A DNA stretch of 64,000 nt from Xiphias gladius (taxonomy: Eukaryota; Chordata; Actinopteri; Istiophoriformes; Xiphiidae), in the NCBI RefSeq assembly GCF_016859285.1, contig NC_053401.1, forward strand, positions 6,702,469-6,766,468, written 5' to 3'. Positions 1 to 13,165 of this stretch are shown in pieces. The notes under the pieces are model-generated. The model worked only from the letters and a program-made list of their open reading frames with translations. It was not told where the DNA came from and did not search any database. Within the stretch, counting starts at the first letter, position 1. The number at the start of each line of letters is the position of its first letter. The position numbers and the translations under genes are program-made.

Positions 1-1272
1 CTCACATGTGAATAATGGCCAGAGGATGATACATCTGGAATTTAGATTAAACCTCTGCAGGTTCAGATGTGTGTCTTGTAGACTAAAATCCCATCAGCAA
101 GACAATAACACGCAAAAACAACTACTCCCATTACTTTTTAATTAGCTATTTGATGTGTCAACTTGAGTAAGCCTAATTGGTTGCAGTGGATCTGTGAACG
201 AAACCTGGTTTTACCCTGTGGCCAGTCTCACACACAGCATATTGGCCCGGCAAGGATGTTGGATACCTGTGTTCTAATAAAGCACAGTCGTTATCTTTTA
301 TAGAGGCTGCTCAGTCATGCCACCATGTTTCATGCTATGTGGTCGTTGTACAAAAAATCTGAGGTGTGCTGATCTCCTGATTGCATAGGTGGAGGTTTAA
401 ATAGACCTCCCTGTTATCATCTAAGAGCACAGTTGTGAGAACACGTTTGGTTTCTAAAGCCTGTGTGGGAAAACATGCTTTCTCGCTGTGTCAAAACAGG
501 GTGCAGTGCTTAGCGTGTTACCACGCGCCCATTCGCCTGTCTGTTGGCCATTGTTGTTTCTCCACATCAGTGACAGATAAAAGTTGTGAACGGAAGGTCC
601 CACTGAACCTGTAGGTGGTGAGAACATCAAAGTTCTAGCAGGGCAGAGATGCAACTCTGCGTCCATGGGCCGAAACGACTGACTGAGCAAAAACTGTCAG
701 AGGAGCTGTACTGCTTTCGCCAGAATGATTCTTTGAATGCTTTCACTCTCAGTGCTCTGTCAGGTACTGCACTGGGCTGTGAACTTGCGCACTGCAATGA
801 GCCGGCATAGGTGTTGTTACCATGGTGAATACAATATTTGTTGTGTGTTTAATCGATTTCTAGAAGCGCTTTAGTATCTTGTGGCCTGAAAGAGAAGTTG
901 CAGATTGCTGATGCATGCAACAAAAGTCATGAGTCACTGTCGCTATTCTCTGCAGTAAAGCCCCCTTTTCTATTTATTTCTTTAGAAAATTGGCAGAACA
1001 TCTTACAAGATGTGTTTGAAGTCACAGTAAGTGTGTTTCCCTCCGCCTGTTTTTAGGCACATTTTTGATTTTTCAAATTTAATTTTTCAGTTTCTTTTTT
1101 TTCACTCGGCTAAGGTAGAAAAGTTGGTGTCTCAATAAAGGCAAGCATGTACATGATGAAGAGATTTTACTGCTCCTCAAATTAATACGACACAAACAGA
1201 AATGCCATATTTCCATGTGATTTTCACCATGGTTTTCCATCGTTTGAGGTTTGACTGCCGCGCTTGTAATTA

Positions 1273-2050
1273 CAGTGGCATGAAAAATTTGGGCACCCCT
1301 GGTCACAATTTCTGTTACTTTGAATAGTTAAGAGGGTAGAAGATGAACTGATCTCCAAAAGGCATAAAGTTAAAAATGAAACATTCCTTTCAACATTTTA
1401 AGCAAGATTAGTGTATGAGATTTTTGTTTTGTAGAAGTTTAGAGTGGGAAAAAAAGGAAAGGAGCACCATACAAAAGTTCGGGCACTCCAAGACATTTGA
1501 GCTCTCAGATAACATTTACCAAGGTCTCAGATGCAGACATTCATCAAAAGAACAACTCTCCAAATGTTAAGCATGGGGGAGGATCAATCATGCTTTAGGC
1601 TTTTGTTGCAGCCAGTCGCATGGGGGACATTTCACTGGTAGAGGGAAGAATGGATTCAATTAAATATCAGCAAATTCTGGAAGCAAACATCACAACGTCT
1701 GTTAAAAAGCTTAGGATGATACGAGGATCAATTCTACAGCAGGATAATGATCCTAAACATACCTCAAAATCCACAATGGACCACCTCAAGAGGCGCAAGC
1801 TGAAGGTTTTGCCATGGCCCGCACAGATCCCCGAAACAAGAACTGAAAGACTCTCAGCTGCTACAAAAAGTGTTTACACGCTGTGATAGTTGCCAAAGGA
1901 GATGTTACTAGGTACTGACCATGCAGGGTGCCCAAACTTTTGTTTTTCAGGCCCTTTTCCCTTTTTGTTATTTTGAAATTGTAAAAGATAGAAATAAAGA
2001 TATAATCTTGCTTAAAATATTAAGGAAATGTATCATCTTTAACTTCATGA
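1273..2050 (+). pseudogene. degenerate Tc1/mariner-like transposon with partial transposase
   Basis: The left end CAGTGGCATGAAAAATTTGG follows TA, the Tc1 target. Subterminal inverted repeats match between about 1365-1412 (plus) and 1998-2045. The internal frame from about 1573 to 1886 reads as the catalytic core of a Tc1 transposase, with [12 protein letters not shown] sequence, KYQQILEAN and the diagnostic QQDNDPKHTSK around the second catalytic Asp, then frame loss before the SPDLNPIE block. The N-terminal DNA-binding half is missing. An old, internally deleted, immobile copy. Confidence 0.85.
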
Positions 2051-5000
2051 AATTTTATTCACCTTTTATTCACCTAATGGTTTAATGGCACCCAAGTAAA
2101 GAATTAGAGCCACCAGCTGTTTATCTCAGCGAGCCAACTCCTAATAGCTGCATAACAGTGGTGGATTGAAACATTTATCTGCATTCACTTCTGCCGATTT
2201 TCTGGAAATTTGCTCAAAATTTGCACAATATTTGGATGGAAAACTGATTATTGAAACAGCAGGTGGAGCGTCTTTACCTTCATACAGCACTAATTGATTT
2301 CTGAAGTCGAAAACTCAACATCAACATATTACACCCTTCTTAAGTTGTAGGGGTGAGCACGTTCGCAAACAGTTGTTTATTTACACATCCCTCTGGTCTC
2401 CATCCTCCAACTCCTGGGGGGATATATCTTTGTCTGACTGTTGTTTGATGCTGAGCTGATAGCGTACAGTGGGTTTATTGAAGCTTTTTTTTCTAAATAA
2501 GCACTGCCAGCTGCAGGTTGAGACTGATCCTAAACAGTAAAATTGCAGGCTATAAAACCAAAACAATGAGCTGAAAGATCCTAAAGCTGTCTATAGGGCT
2601 GAGAGGGAATTGCATAGTTTTGTGATAATTCTCTGTGGGCTCATCATTGTGAGTGACCATTTTTTCACATTACATGTAGTCATTTGATCCATTGCTAAAA
2701 TAAAAAAGTAGATTAAAGAAAATATAGATTTATTGAGATGTATTTCTGAGTGTAATGGAACAAATCAGTGGGGTAACTTTTTGAGAGGGATTTCAATAAA
2801 ATCCTTCAGATTTGACTGGCTTGCTGAAAAGTGGGTGTGCAAAGCAGAGCTGTAGACGACTATAACTGGTTTCCACCCACATCTCACTTACCTTGTGGAA
2901 TCAGGAGGAGGAGGATCGGGGAGGAATGAATAAATTATTTTTCTACTAAAATGATTTTTTGACATAGATTTGGCATACAACAAAAGATAACCGGGACACA
3001 AACGTATTTCTTATTTTACTGTCTTTAAATTCCTTAAGTGTATTGTTGATAAGCCTCTCAGCCCTAGACAGAAGCTCTGGTTTTGTTCGTGTGAAATTAT
3101 AATAATGACTTTGCCTTTTCACTTCCTATCATAAGTCATTTTAGGACAAAAAGCTCATTTTGAATCAGCAGGTGTCTGTGTAAACTCCACTCAAACTCCA
3201 CTCTAAGAGCTGGTCAAAGCTTGAACTTCAGAATAAAAACTTCCCCTGTAGCCTATCTTTAATTTTTTGTTGCTGCTGATGCACATTTCCCAGTACATCC
3301 TCTCTGTCTCTCAGCTGGTGAGCTAGCTGTCGAGGCAGAAACTGCACCGGAGGGAGGAAATGATTATAGCATAAGGGAATGTGTTATCACTTTTTCCCTC
3401 TTGTGCATACTCTCTCAACCAGCTGAATGTCATATATTCGTGGGTCTTATCTGTAAGATGAGAAAGAAGCACATTTCACAACTTGGATGAGAATGACACG
3501 TGTCTTCTGCATTTTTTAGATTTGAACGCTTCTGTGTGTCAAGTCAAGACGATTAGACCGGACTGGTCGTGTCCAATGAAATATCAAATGTCACGTAGGC
3601 TTATGTGTGGCTGCACAAGGGAGAAGTCTATATCATGTTTCCCATCCATCAAAAGCTGCACTCTGGAGGAAGCAGACCCAGCTGTTGTTGGCCATTGATA
3701 CCTTTGTTGTTCCACTCTGTTGAACTGTAATATTCTGCAGTTGCAACCCTCAGCTGCTAGCTCTTCACCAGCCTCTTACTTCACTTCATATTCTGTCTGT
3801 CTGTCTTAAAAAAAAAAAAAAAAATCCTGCCTCATTCTTTCTCTCACAGCAAAGTTTGCACTTGAACCTGACTGGTTGACTTCTGGTCATCAACCTACAG
3901 TACTGTATGTGTCCGTCTCAGAAATATCCACTGACTAGCACAGGTATAATGCACTTACAGGTAACTTCAGAAACAGTGCAGTTGAGAAAGAGTCTTAACC
4001 AAACGGTGCAACAGATATATAAGTTGTAAAACCTTAATTTTCTGTATTTTTATTAATTATTGTCACAGACTGTACAGACAACTTAAAAAAAAAACCCATT
4101 TCACTTCATGTTTGATCTATCTAGAGAACACAATGGAAACGCAGTATCTACAAACAAAATTTAGTTGTTTCTTTTTTGGCTGTCTACTCCATTTGGAATA
4201 ATAAGCTACTTTAATAAATCAGTCTATAAATGAAAACATTTAAATATGTCATTTAAAGGCATCTTAACCAAATCATATCACGTATATTTCACTTAAGCCA
4301 GAGGCTGCCGGGACACAAATTATTACTACTCACCAACTAGCCTTAACAAGCGAGAGTGCATGCACTGTAGTTTGGTTTTTACATGCTGTTTTTCTTATGT
4401 TTTTTTTTTTCCCTAGAAATTACACAATTACTATGGCATAGTAATTTTTACATGATAAGGTAAGATCTCAAATAGTGAGATTCTGGTCTTAACTCAGTTT
4501 TGATGTAATGTTTTTTAAGTTTTGTAGGGCAGGGAAGTTGTGATGTGGGAATTACGTCCACCATCACTTTATTTGCATTAGCCACAGATTGAACTCAGGA
4601 AACAGAATGCAAATATATATAGTTCCCTTCACATCTGAGAACACATATCAGTTTGACAGCCGTAACTGCAAAGGGTGGAGAGAGCAGCCGCACCTTGTAA
4701 GCCCTGGCAACTTTTCATGTCTAGCAAACAGCCACATGTGTCAAACTTCTCCTCCCACGCAGCACATTTCACACATTCCTAAAGAATGTTTGCTTTTTTA
4801 CCAGGTCAAGAGAATGAATCCAGTGCTGCATTGTGTGTCTCAGCGGCTTTGAGCAGCTTTTGGAGATCATTCTGTAACACTATTTCATCTTGTGCAATTC
4901 ATTCTTTGCCCAGTCATCAGTTTTTCTGCAGTCCGATTGAAAGTCTTGCTTCTCCCAGTGAGTATTTATGTCTTCATGGGCTAACCATAAAGACAGCCTC

Positions 5001-5280
5001 CCTGTGCTTTCATTTCCTCAGTGACAGCAGGAACCCTGACCAAGGGCTTGAGCTCTGGCCATGGCTCCAACCATAACATATGCCTCACTACTTCCTGTTA
5101 TCAATGATTACATAAAGTTCGGAAACAAAGACATCCTAGGTTGTCAGGGAAGCATCCAGCCCTCCCCCGATTTCCATGAGAATGGAATAATTGCCAGTTT
5201 TATAGTGAAACTGATAAGCGCAGTTTTTGCACGATATCAGACTCCATTAAAAGATGTTATTGGATATACTGTACTGATGT
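2051..5280. other. no gene seen
   Basis: AT-leaning single-copy-looking DNA with A/T homopolymers (about 3808-3825, 4400-4411). No exon with conserved motifs on either strand. Confidence 0.5.
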
Positions 5281-5732
5281 ACTCTGTGAGGCTGTACGTT
5301 GGCACAGCAGTACTTTGAGCCAACATGCTAATATTGACAATGCTAACATGCTGATGTTAAGCAAGTATAATACCGCAGTATTAGACAATAGACAATTTGA
5401 CCTGATGTTGATGCTACATGAAAGGTCAGGGAACCAAAGTTTATACAATTCATCCTTTGAGGACCATAAATGCCTGTTCCAAATTTTGTGCCAATCCGTC
5501 GCGTAGACTTCAACATAGTTTAATTAACTGATTGTGTAAAACCTTTGACCTGTTGGTGGCACTGGAGCAAAAGTCAGAAGATCACAAAAGTCATTAGAAT
5601 TCATCCTCTAGAGACGATGAATATATGTATTAAATTTTACAGAGAGTCATCCCATTGTTAATGAGATATTTCATTCTGGACCAAAGTGCTGGACTGAGCA
5701 ACCGACAGCTCTGACCAGAACATGTAGCAGCT
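5281..5732 (+). repeat. percomorph interspersed repeat, 'gctaacatgct' family, copy 1
   Basis: Ordered blocks CTCTGTGAGGCTGTAC, GCTAACATGCTGATGTTAAG, ATTTGACCTGATG, CAATTCATCCTTTGAGGA, TTGACCTGTTGGTGGCACTG, GTCATTAGAATTCATCCTCT, TGGACCAAAGTGCTGGAC recur in copies 2 and 3, identifying a dispersed family recognised from fish genomes. Several parts of this copy are deleted. Confidence 0.7.
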
Positions 5733-6546
5733 GTGTTTGCATATAGGTAATTTACAGCACAAGCTGTTACAGGTATCTAAAGAAGGTCTGATGTGATGAC
5801 TAGCAGGCATATTTTTGTTTGCATACAATATGTAGGCCACTGCAATGAGTTGTGGTGTTGTGAGAATGCTGAGGCTGCAGAGTGACATAGCTGGAACTTC
5901 AGCAGGGCTCCCCAGGGATGAGGCCTCGGTCCTGGGAAGCAGTGGCCAACAGGATCATCGCAGCTGCAGGCTGTAGCAGCACTGTGAACCTCCTTCTTTC
6001 CCAGCGTGGGCTGGCCCGTGGCTGACATTTGAACAACTATCAGAATAAGCCCTGATCCTCCCAGACTTTCGGTGGGAAGAATTGATGAGGAAAAAGTTTT
6101 CTCCTTGGCAGTAACTATTATTAACACTGCTGACAGATTTCTAAAGAAGACAGTCCTTGTGGGAATGTTCATTTGGATCAAATGTAATATTTCCAGCAGG
6201 GTGAAATGATTTGTGTGTGTGTGTAGCATGTCATATCATGATCAGTCTTATCCAACTCTCATAGCTCAGGGGGCTCTTAGCTTGGTAACAAAGCCCTGGT
6301 ATCTGGTTCTGCAAGCTTGTTATTTGATTAAGACTAATCTCCGGGTTTTGATTTCAACAGGCTTTGTTTGGGGTGGAAGTACTTTTTGCTCTCTTAATGT
6401 GTCTAAACTAAAGCTCAGCCTGTTAAACTGGATTTTTAGCCCTCTGAGCCGAAGCGGGCTGCACCCAAGGTAAAGTGTAAAGTGTAAAAGACATGGGAAA
6501 ACGCTAACCAAACTGTTTTGCAATGAGAGAAAAATTCCATTTATTA

Positions 6547-7022
6547 CAGAAATAGTTTAACATTGTGGCAAAAAATGCTTATTCCCTTGCTTTCTGAGAG
6601 TTAGACTAGCATATCGATACCACTCTCTTGTCTATAAATATTTAGCTAGAGCTAGCAGCCAGTTAACTTAGCTTAGCAACAAAACTGAAAACGGAGAAAC
6701 AGCCAACCTGGGTCTGTAAAAGGCAACAAAATCACCTCCCAGTGTCTTTTCAGTTGCCGGCAAGTGCTCCCATGTTTGGATTAAACAAATAAGATTTAGA
6801 ATTGTTAATAAGTGAGCTTTTAAGATGCTGATAGGCTTTGGACATAACTAGGCTAGCTTTTCCCCCTGATTCCAGTCTTTACACTAGGCTAAGCTAAGCT
6901 AACTGTCTCCTTGCTGCAGCTTCATATTTATATTCATACAGACATTAGAGTGGTATCAATCTTTTCATCTAACAGCTAAAAGGTGAATAAGTGTATTTCC
7001 CAAAATGTCAAACTATTCCTTT
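6547..7022 (+). repeat. 'gctaagctaagctaact' family repeat, copy 1
   Basis: Inverted ends: starts CAGAAATAGTTTAACATTGT and ends ATGTCAAACTATTCCTTTAA. It contains the family hallmark TAGGCTAAGCTAAGCTAACT and AGTGGTATCAATCTTTTCAT before the end. A non-autonomous DNA transposon of the kind widespread in fish. Confidence 0.7.
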
Positions 7023-8016
7023 AACTGTGTGATAACGCAGATTTAATCTTTATGTCAGAGGATAGAGCAATTACTGTGTTGTGTCTCATATTCTTGAACT
7101 TGAGTGAGAGATTAGATGATTTCAGTAATGTTGCCCAGTATGTGAAATCCCTTGGCATGGTCGGAATCAGGAACGCCCTGGTGGATACAGACAAGCTAAT
7201 GGTCTGGGCACCACCAGGCAGGTTGGCCCCTCTGCTCCCCTGGACGTCCACTGGACCCTACGACCCATTACAGGATCAAAGCCAGACTGGATGTCAGGGG
7301 ACAGGAGGAGAATGATGTTTTCATCCAGCCCTGACCACACCATAACCATGCTAACTCATATCAGAGCATTTCCTGCAGATAGGCTTGGTATGCCCCTGTT
7401 TGTCTCATTTTTTTAAATTCTTGGGTTCTCTGGAATGCCATATTACACAATATACAAGGGTAATGTTGGATTTCGCCATCGCCTGAAGTGTGATGCCGTG
7501 GTAAACTCAATGGAGGCCAGAGAAAGACTAAACAATTGTCTTGTGGTTAAAGTGACATGGTCGTTTCTGGACCATATCATGCTATATAGGCTTTCTTCTT
7601 GCATTCACACACTCTTCCATTGTCTTATTTGTATAATTGGATAAATGTAGTCTGTTTTGCAATGCCATAGCTGGCTATGAGGGCTAGAATGTTTTCAATT
7701 TTAAGACAAAGTCATTACAACAAGAGTTACCTCACAGAAACAATATTTCCCACTCCCACTTAGATCTATTAAACTGACAATACTTATCAGTCTGCATCAA
7801 TGTGTTTGGTCTGGCTGCAGTTCACAGCCTGTTTCTCTCTCTGCAGTACACGAGGACCATTGTTGTGGCAGGCTCCAGCTCACATACTGATAACAGGTTG
7901 ATTTCCATCCTTCTGTCTGAATGCATGAAACGTTTTGGGGCGGAATAGGGGCCTTTCGGAGTCTCCCTGCTGAATTAAATCAAGCAATGAGACCAATGAG
8001 GTGAATTAGGGCTGGA

Positions 8017-8027
8017 GCTGACTCAGC
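8017..8027. promoter_or_regulatory. T-MARE/AP-1 palindrome upstream of ccnd2a
   Basis: GCTGACTCAGC is the core of the MAF recognition element and contains the AP-1 heptamer TGACTCA. It lies in a non-repeat, GC-moderate stretch (about 7900-8940) that could be a distal element; no other support. Confidence 0.3.
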
Positions 8028-9370
8028 CTTACAGAGGCCTCTTTATGCCGCAGACGAAGTCAAGGGGGCCCAGGGTTAGCATGCATCACACACAGGAAAA
8101 CACCAGGCAGCTCCCAGACAGTACAGGCCCCAGCAGTCCGACCCTGAAACCCTCCCCGCTCACCGTTTATAAGGAGCATATTGCCTCACTAGAGCCACTT
8201 TCAAAGAGCTTTGGTTCACATTGCGAGGCCCCCCATTTCCTCTTCTCTCTCAGGAGGGAAATGTAAGTGTGCAGGAGTGGAAATGTTACAGAGTTGAAGG
8301 GAAGTGAATGGACGAAGAAAGCAATGTTATTTGTGGAACAGCGAGGCCCATTGGTTTAAAATAAACTCACACAAAATGACTTACTGGAAACTGCTCAGTC
8401 CTCTTCTGCTGATTAATGCCTCGTTTTTCAATGAGCACAGACAGTGTTTGAGAGAAGGACAGAGAGGGAAAGACTAACTTTTGTTTGATCCAAGGTCATT
8501 GAGTGGCCAGCTGCAAGGCCCTCTATCTACCCCTGGGATCTGTCTTCCTATTGGACATCCTGTCCCTGATGAATTGTCACTCTTCTCATTAAAGATCACA
8601 CAGAGGAAGCCAGCCACTGCCAGGACACACCCACTGGTCTTCGCTGGCCAATCGGGTGGCTCCAGTTGTCAAGCATCCTTCGCACTCAGAAAACCACAGC
8701 TGCCGCAGGAGCTCCTCCGCTGGAATTTTTGTTTGTGTCCTTCCTTCCTTAATCTCTGACCACACACACTTGTTCACTTGTGACAGGCAGCCGATGCCTC
8801 TTGGCCGTGGCCCAGTTACCCCCCTCGTCTTCTGCGCCGCCCTGAGACATCTGTGTATTGTGAAGCAAATGCGGGGAACTGGGGGGACCTCAGCGTCGAC
8901 TGCTGGAAAAGAACAAGGGGGCCCCCACTGCAGATTTATATAACAGTCAGAAATCTAGCTTTATGCTCACATGAAGAACATCAGACTTTCTTTTGCAGAC
9001 GCATGCCGGGCTCTCATACCGTGAACATGGACATTACATGCATGTTCTGCTCTTCTACAGTCTGGCATGCAGTGAGGGATAGGACAGACATAAATCTCAT
9101 CTTATCCAGATATCCAAGTGACTGCTTCTAGACATGAAGTTTCTTCACTGTGAAATGGAGAGGATGTGATCTCACCCACTTAAAATCCAACCTATGTCGC
9201 TTGCCGCTTATGACTTAATCCAGGCTTCCCCTTTGTGTTAAGTTTTCCTCCCCAGCCCCCACACATAGAAAAAAATAGAGTTTTAATAGCGTTTAGGGCA
9301 GGGAATTTGATCTATACACAACCGATCTGATCCTTCTAATATTGCAAATTTAGGACATTTCTTGCATTCC

Positions 9371-10037
9371 TGAAGGGAAAGTTAGACATTATGGGACATA
9401 CACTTATTCGCTTTCTGGCTGTGAATTACATGAGAAGATTGACCCCAATCTTGTATTTGTTCGTTATATATAAGTTTACAGTTTGCAGTGGTTTAGCTAA
9501 ATTCATAAGGACATAGCATAAGCATAAGGACTGGAAACAAGAGGAAACAGCTAGCCTACCTCTGTCTAACGGTTACGAAATCCTCCTACCAGGAATTGTA
9601 AAGATCACCAATTAACACGTTGTAATTAATTTGTTTAATCCATACAAAAACCTAAGTGTAAAAATGACAAATTATAGTTTTATGGGGGGCCTATGTGCAT
9701 GGGAGCAATTGCCAGCAGTTGCCAAGAAATAGTCTGGCATATAACCCCCTTCAAAACGGCACATTGACGTTTTTACAGTTTGGTTTTTGCACAGATTAAA
9801 CAAACCAAAGATAATGTGTTAATTTCGGAGTTTTAGGAGTGCTGGTCACTGGATCTTGTTACCTTGAGTCTAGCTGTTTCCCACTATTTCCAGTCTTTGT
9901 GCTAAGCTAAGCTAACTGGCTGCTGGCTGCAGCCTTATATTTATCAAACAGATTTTAGGGTGGTATTGATCTTCTCATCTAACTCTCGCCGGAAGAGGGA
10001 TAGGCATGTGTCCTAAAATGCAAGCTATCACTTTAAA
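9371..10037 (+). repeat. 'gctaagctaagctaact' family repeat, copy 2
   Basis: Starts TGAAGGGAAAGTTAGACATT and ends AATGCAAGCTATCACTTTAA, with GTGCTAAGCTAAGCTAACTG and GGTGGTATTGATCTTCTCAT in the same order as copy 1. Its centre has an extra segment of about 190 bp. Confidence 0.7.
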
Positions 10038-12570
10038 GGATTCTTTACAGCAGCCTTGAGCATTTTGGAGTACAGGCCTAAATTCCTTGTTCTGGCACCT
10101 AATAGAACCCCTTTTGTTTAAAAATGTACCCTCTTCCTCTCCCCTCCTCTGTCTGCTAATACTCCTGAGTGTATGTTGGAGAATAGGGCAATGTTCTCGG
10201 AGGCTCTGGTAGTAATGAAGGATGCAAGCTGCCGGACGTCAGACTTGTATACAGACTAAATGGAAGGGGGGGGGGGGGGTTCAGCAGTGACCGAGGCCCA
10301 AACTGTAGAAAAGAAACCTTGTGTTCATGACCGAGACAGCTAAAGACCAGGCCCGGATGTTGCTATCTGTCCCGTCATTGTCTCCTCAATGTTGGCATTT
10401 GAGTTTGAATGATGGCTTTCAGTTTAGCCAAAACATTCCTAGGACACTGTGTGGGAAACACCCTCTTTTCCTGTGCTGATCTGATGGCGCTCCATTTGTT
10501 TTCTAATCTTGCTGCGTAGTTAAGTGCAAATTAGCCGGTTTCACCGCAGGGCCTCCAATCACATCTTAAGAATTGATGGTGGGAGTTACTCAAGCACTAA
10601 GGAAGTGGGATTTACACATCCAAAAAATATAATTATGAGATGCTGGGTAAAGAAAACCACAGAAACAGTTGGGAGTAGCCAACTGCTCCAAATAGTTATT
10701 TCTCCTATCCTTCACATGATTTGTTGAACCTCTCCTGGAAAGCACCTTCTTTCCCACTTTTCCACTCAGCCACTCTGCAGTGAGTGGTAGTGACAGGATA
10801 GCTTTGATGTGTGACACTCGCGATAGAGGCGTGCTCCACGTTGCTGATAGCATGACCAGAATAGCATGTGAAAGAACAAGAGCATACAACTACCCACTAG
10901 CATTTATTTTGCCTACTTTTCGTGTTTGGGAACGGCTGTGTAGTCCACATCCAGTGGGGTGAAATTACTTGATGTGAAGGCATATATGTATGCCGTTTTA
11001 TCTACTCTACTGGCGGAGCTACACCAGCTATCACTCAACACTGGGTTCACCACTGTTCACACCACAGCATTCCAGCCATAGCATCCTCTTCTCTACTGTC
11101 AGTAAACCCAAACAGCCAGCTTGACTCGGAGCACATGGGCAACCTGTAATCAAGCTTGGCCCTGAAACTGGCATGTAAATGTAAATCCTGTGTTTATATC
11201 TGTGAGAGGCCTCCATCATGGAGCAACTTACTTGATTTAGCACAGGAAATACATAAGAGGATGTTAAGCTTTAAACCAATCTCTAGGATTAAAGATCTTC
11301 ACTTTCAACCTCCACCTCTACTCTCTTTCTCTTTCTTTGTCTCTTTCTCTTGATCTGTGGCAGTCTGCCCATCTCCGGGCCCCTGTGCTCTGGTGGGTTC
11401 AGTGGACTGGTATGCAGCAGGAATCTTTGGATCAAGGTGATTTCACGCTCCTCCACGTTTTCCCAGGGCTTTGGCCGCTCTCTGTTACCTCTGTGCAGCC
11501 CGGAGTGTGTGATAGTGGCTGACATGTGTTATCATAGGACACATGCACAAACAGCAGCAACAGGGTAAGGCTGCTTTATCTGTCTAACACCTCTGTTTCC
11601 CTCAAGTGTCAGTGCTTTGAATGTCTGGTATGGTAGGCTTCTTTGGACAGAATCACTGACCCAGGGATTTGTCAGCCTCTCCATGCACAGACAAGGGGAT
11701 AACCCTCTGACATGAAATCTCAATTCTAAGATGAATCCTCTCAAACATACACCCCCTCCTTTGAAGTAGAACTAATCTTGCTAACCTTGACATTCCCTCA
11801 GAGACAGTTCCCACTCTCACTTCACAGTCTGCTCTCATAATAGCTCCACAGTGCTCTTTTATTTTTCTCAGTGTAACATCATATCTCATTCAGCTCTTTG
11901 GTGGCAACTGTGAAAAGGGGAAGTTTGTGAAGTAGTTCCAGTGAGAAGTAGTTGAGTTCAACTACTGTCATTCAGCTGCTCCAACTGCAAATATGCTTAC
12001 ACATGATCGGAAGCAGCAAATTTAGATGCATGAAAAGATTTTTTGTGCATGTTTTGATCCCACTGATAAAGAATTTAGTTCTTACTGTTGCATAGAGAGC
12101 CACACGGAACTGAAATGGCCTTCACGGATCAAAAGTGATAGGGAGTTGACAACTTCATAACTTCCTTTTTTATTATAATCATAGCTTTTTATAGATTAGA
12201 TCCTGTCTTAGAAGGACAAAATAACAAACACTTTTTGGAAGCACTCTCTGCAGATTTGCAGGTCCATCCTCATACTTTCATCCTTTGGCAAGCCACCATG
12301 CCAAAGGACTTCCTTTACGGAAAACTTTACTCTGGAAAGGGATCAACATGCCGTCCACACCCTTCGCCATAAGGATGTCTGTATCATCAAACTGTGTCAC
12401 ATGGATTTGAGCTCATGTGGCAGGACTATGACCTGATTAAAAACACCAGTGGTTTCTGAGAGACTGAGTGTAAACAAGGGCTATCACACATTATTAGATA
12501 GCGAACCTATAGTCATAGTTAGAATGAGGAAAATCTACAAACGAGCTGCAATTGTGTACCAAGAGTCTAC
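10038..12570. other. no gene seen
   Basis: Mixed-composition DNA with a G13 run at about 10266-10279 and a TC-rich stretch at 11318-11350. Open frames here lack recognisable motifs and flanking splice sites. Confidence 0.5.
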
Positions 12571-13165
12571 AGCCACACTAGCAACTCTGTGAGACTTCGG
12601 AACAGTGGTGCTTTGAGCTAAATGCTAATATTAGCATGCTAACATGCTCAAAATTACAATGCTAACATGTTTAGCATTGTCATTTTGTAGCAGGTGATGT
12701 TTACCATGTTCACCATCTTAGTGTACTGTGTGAACATGACAACATTCGCTATTTAGCACTAAACAGCTGAGAGTGATGGGAATGTCATTAGTTTTGCAGG
12801 TTATAAACCAAAGTATTGGAAAAATTTAAATTTTGATTTGATGAAGGTGCTAGATGAAAAGTCAGAGGATCAACAAAGTCATTGCAATTAGTCCTCTCGG
12901 CAGCATGGATATCTTCACTTAATTTCATATCAACCTATCAAATAGCTGTCAAAATATCACTAAAAAACTAAAATGTTACCTTCATGGTCGCGCAAGAGGA
13001 AAGGTCAGGAGGTCACCAAAGTCTGTGGGCTTCATCCTCTGACTATGACTATGAATATCTGAACCAATTTTCATTGCAAACCATCCAACAGTTGTTAAGA
13101 TATCCACCGTGGACCGAATTGGTGGACCAACTGACCAACAGATCTAGAGCCATGCTGCTAGCATG
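12571..13165 (+). repeat. percomorph interspersed repeat, 'gctaacatgct' family, copy 2
   Basis: Same block order as the other copies: CTTTGAGCTAAATGCTAA, GCATGCTAACATGCTC, GAGTGATGGGAATGTCATTA, AAACCAAAGTATTGGA, ATGAAGGTGCTAGATGAAAA and the end GACCAACTGACCAACAGATC then CCATGCTGCTAGCATG. The reverse complement of the end resembles the start of copy 3 (CATGCTAGTAGCTCTGTG), suggesting short inverted termini. Confidence 0.75.

Noticed and set aside
5777-6229. 150-codon minus-strand open frame
   Set aside because: No motif, no flanking splice signals, partly over a dispersed repeat; likely chance in GC-moderate DNA.
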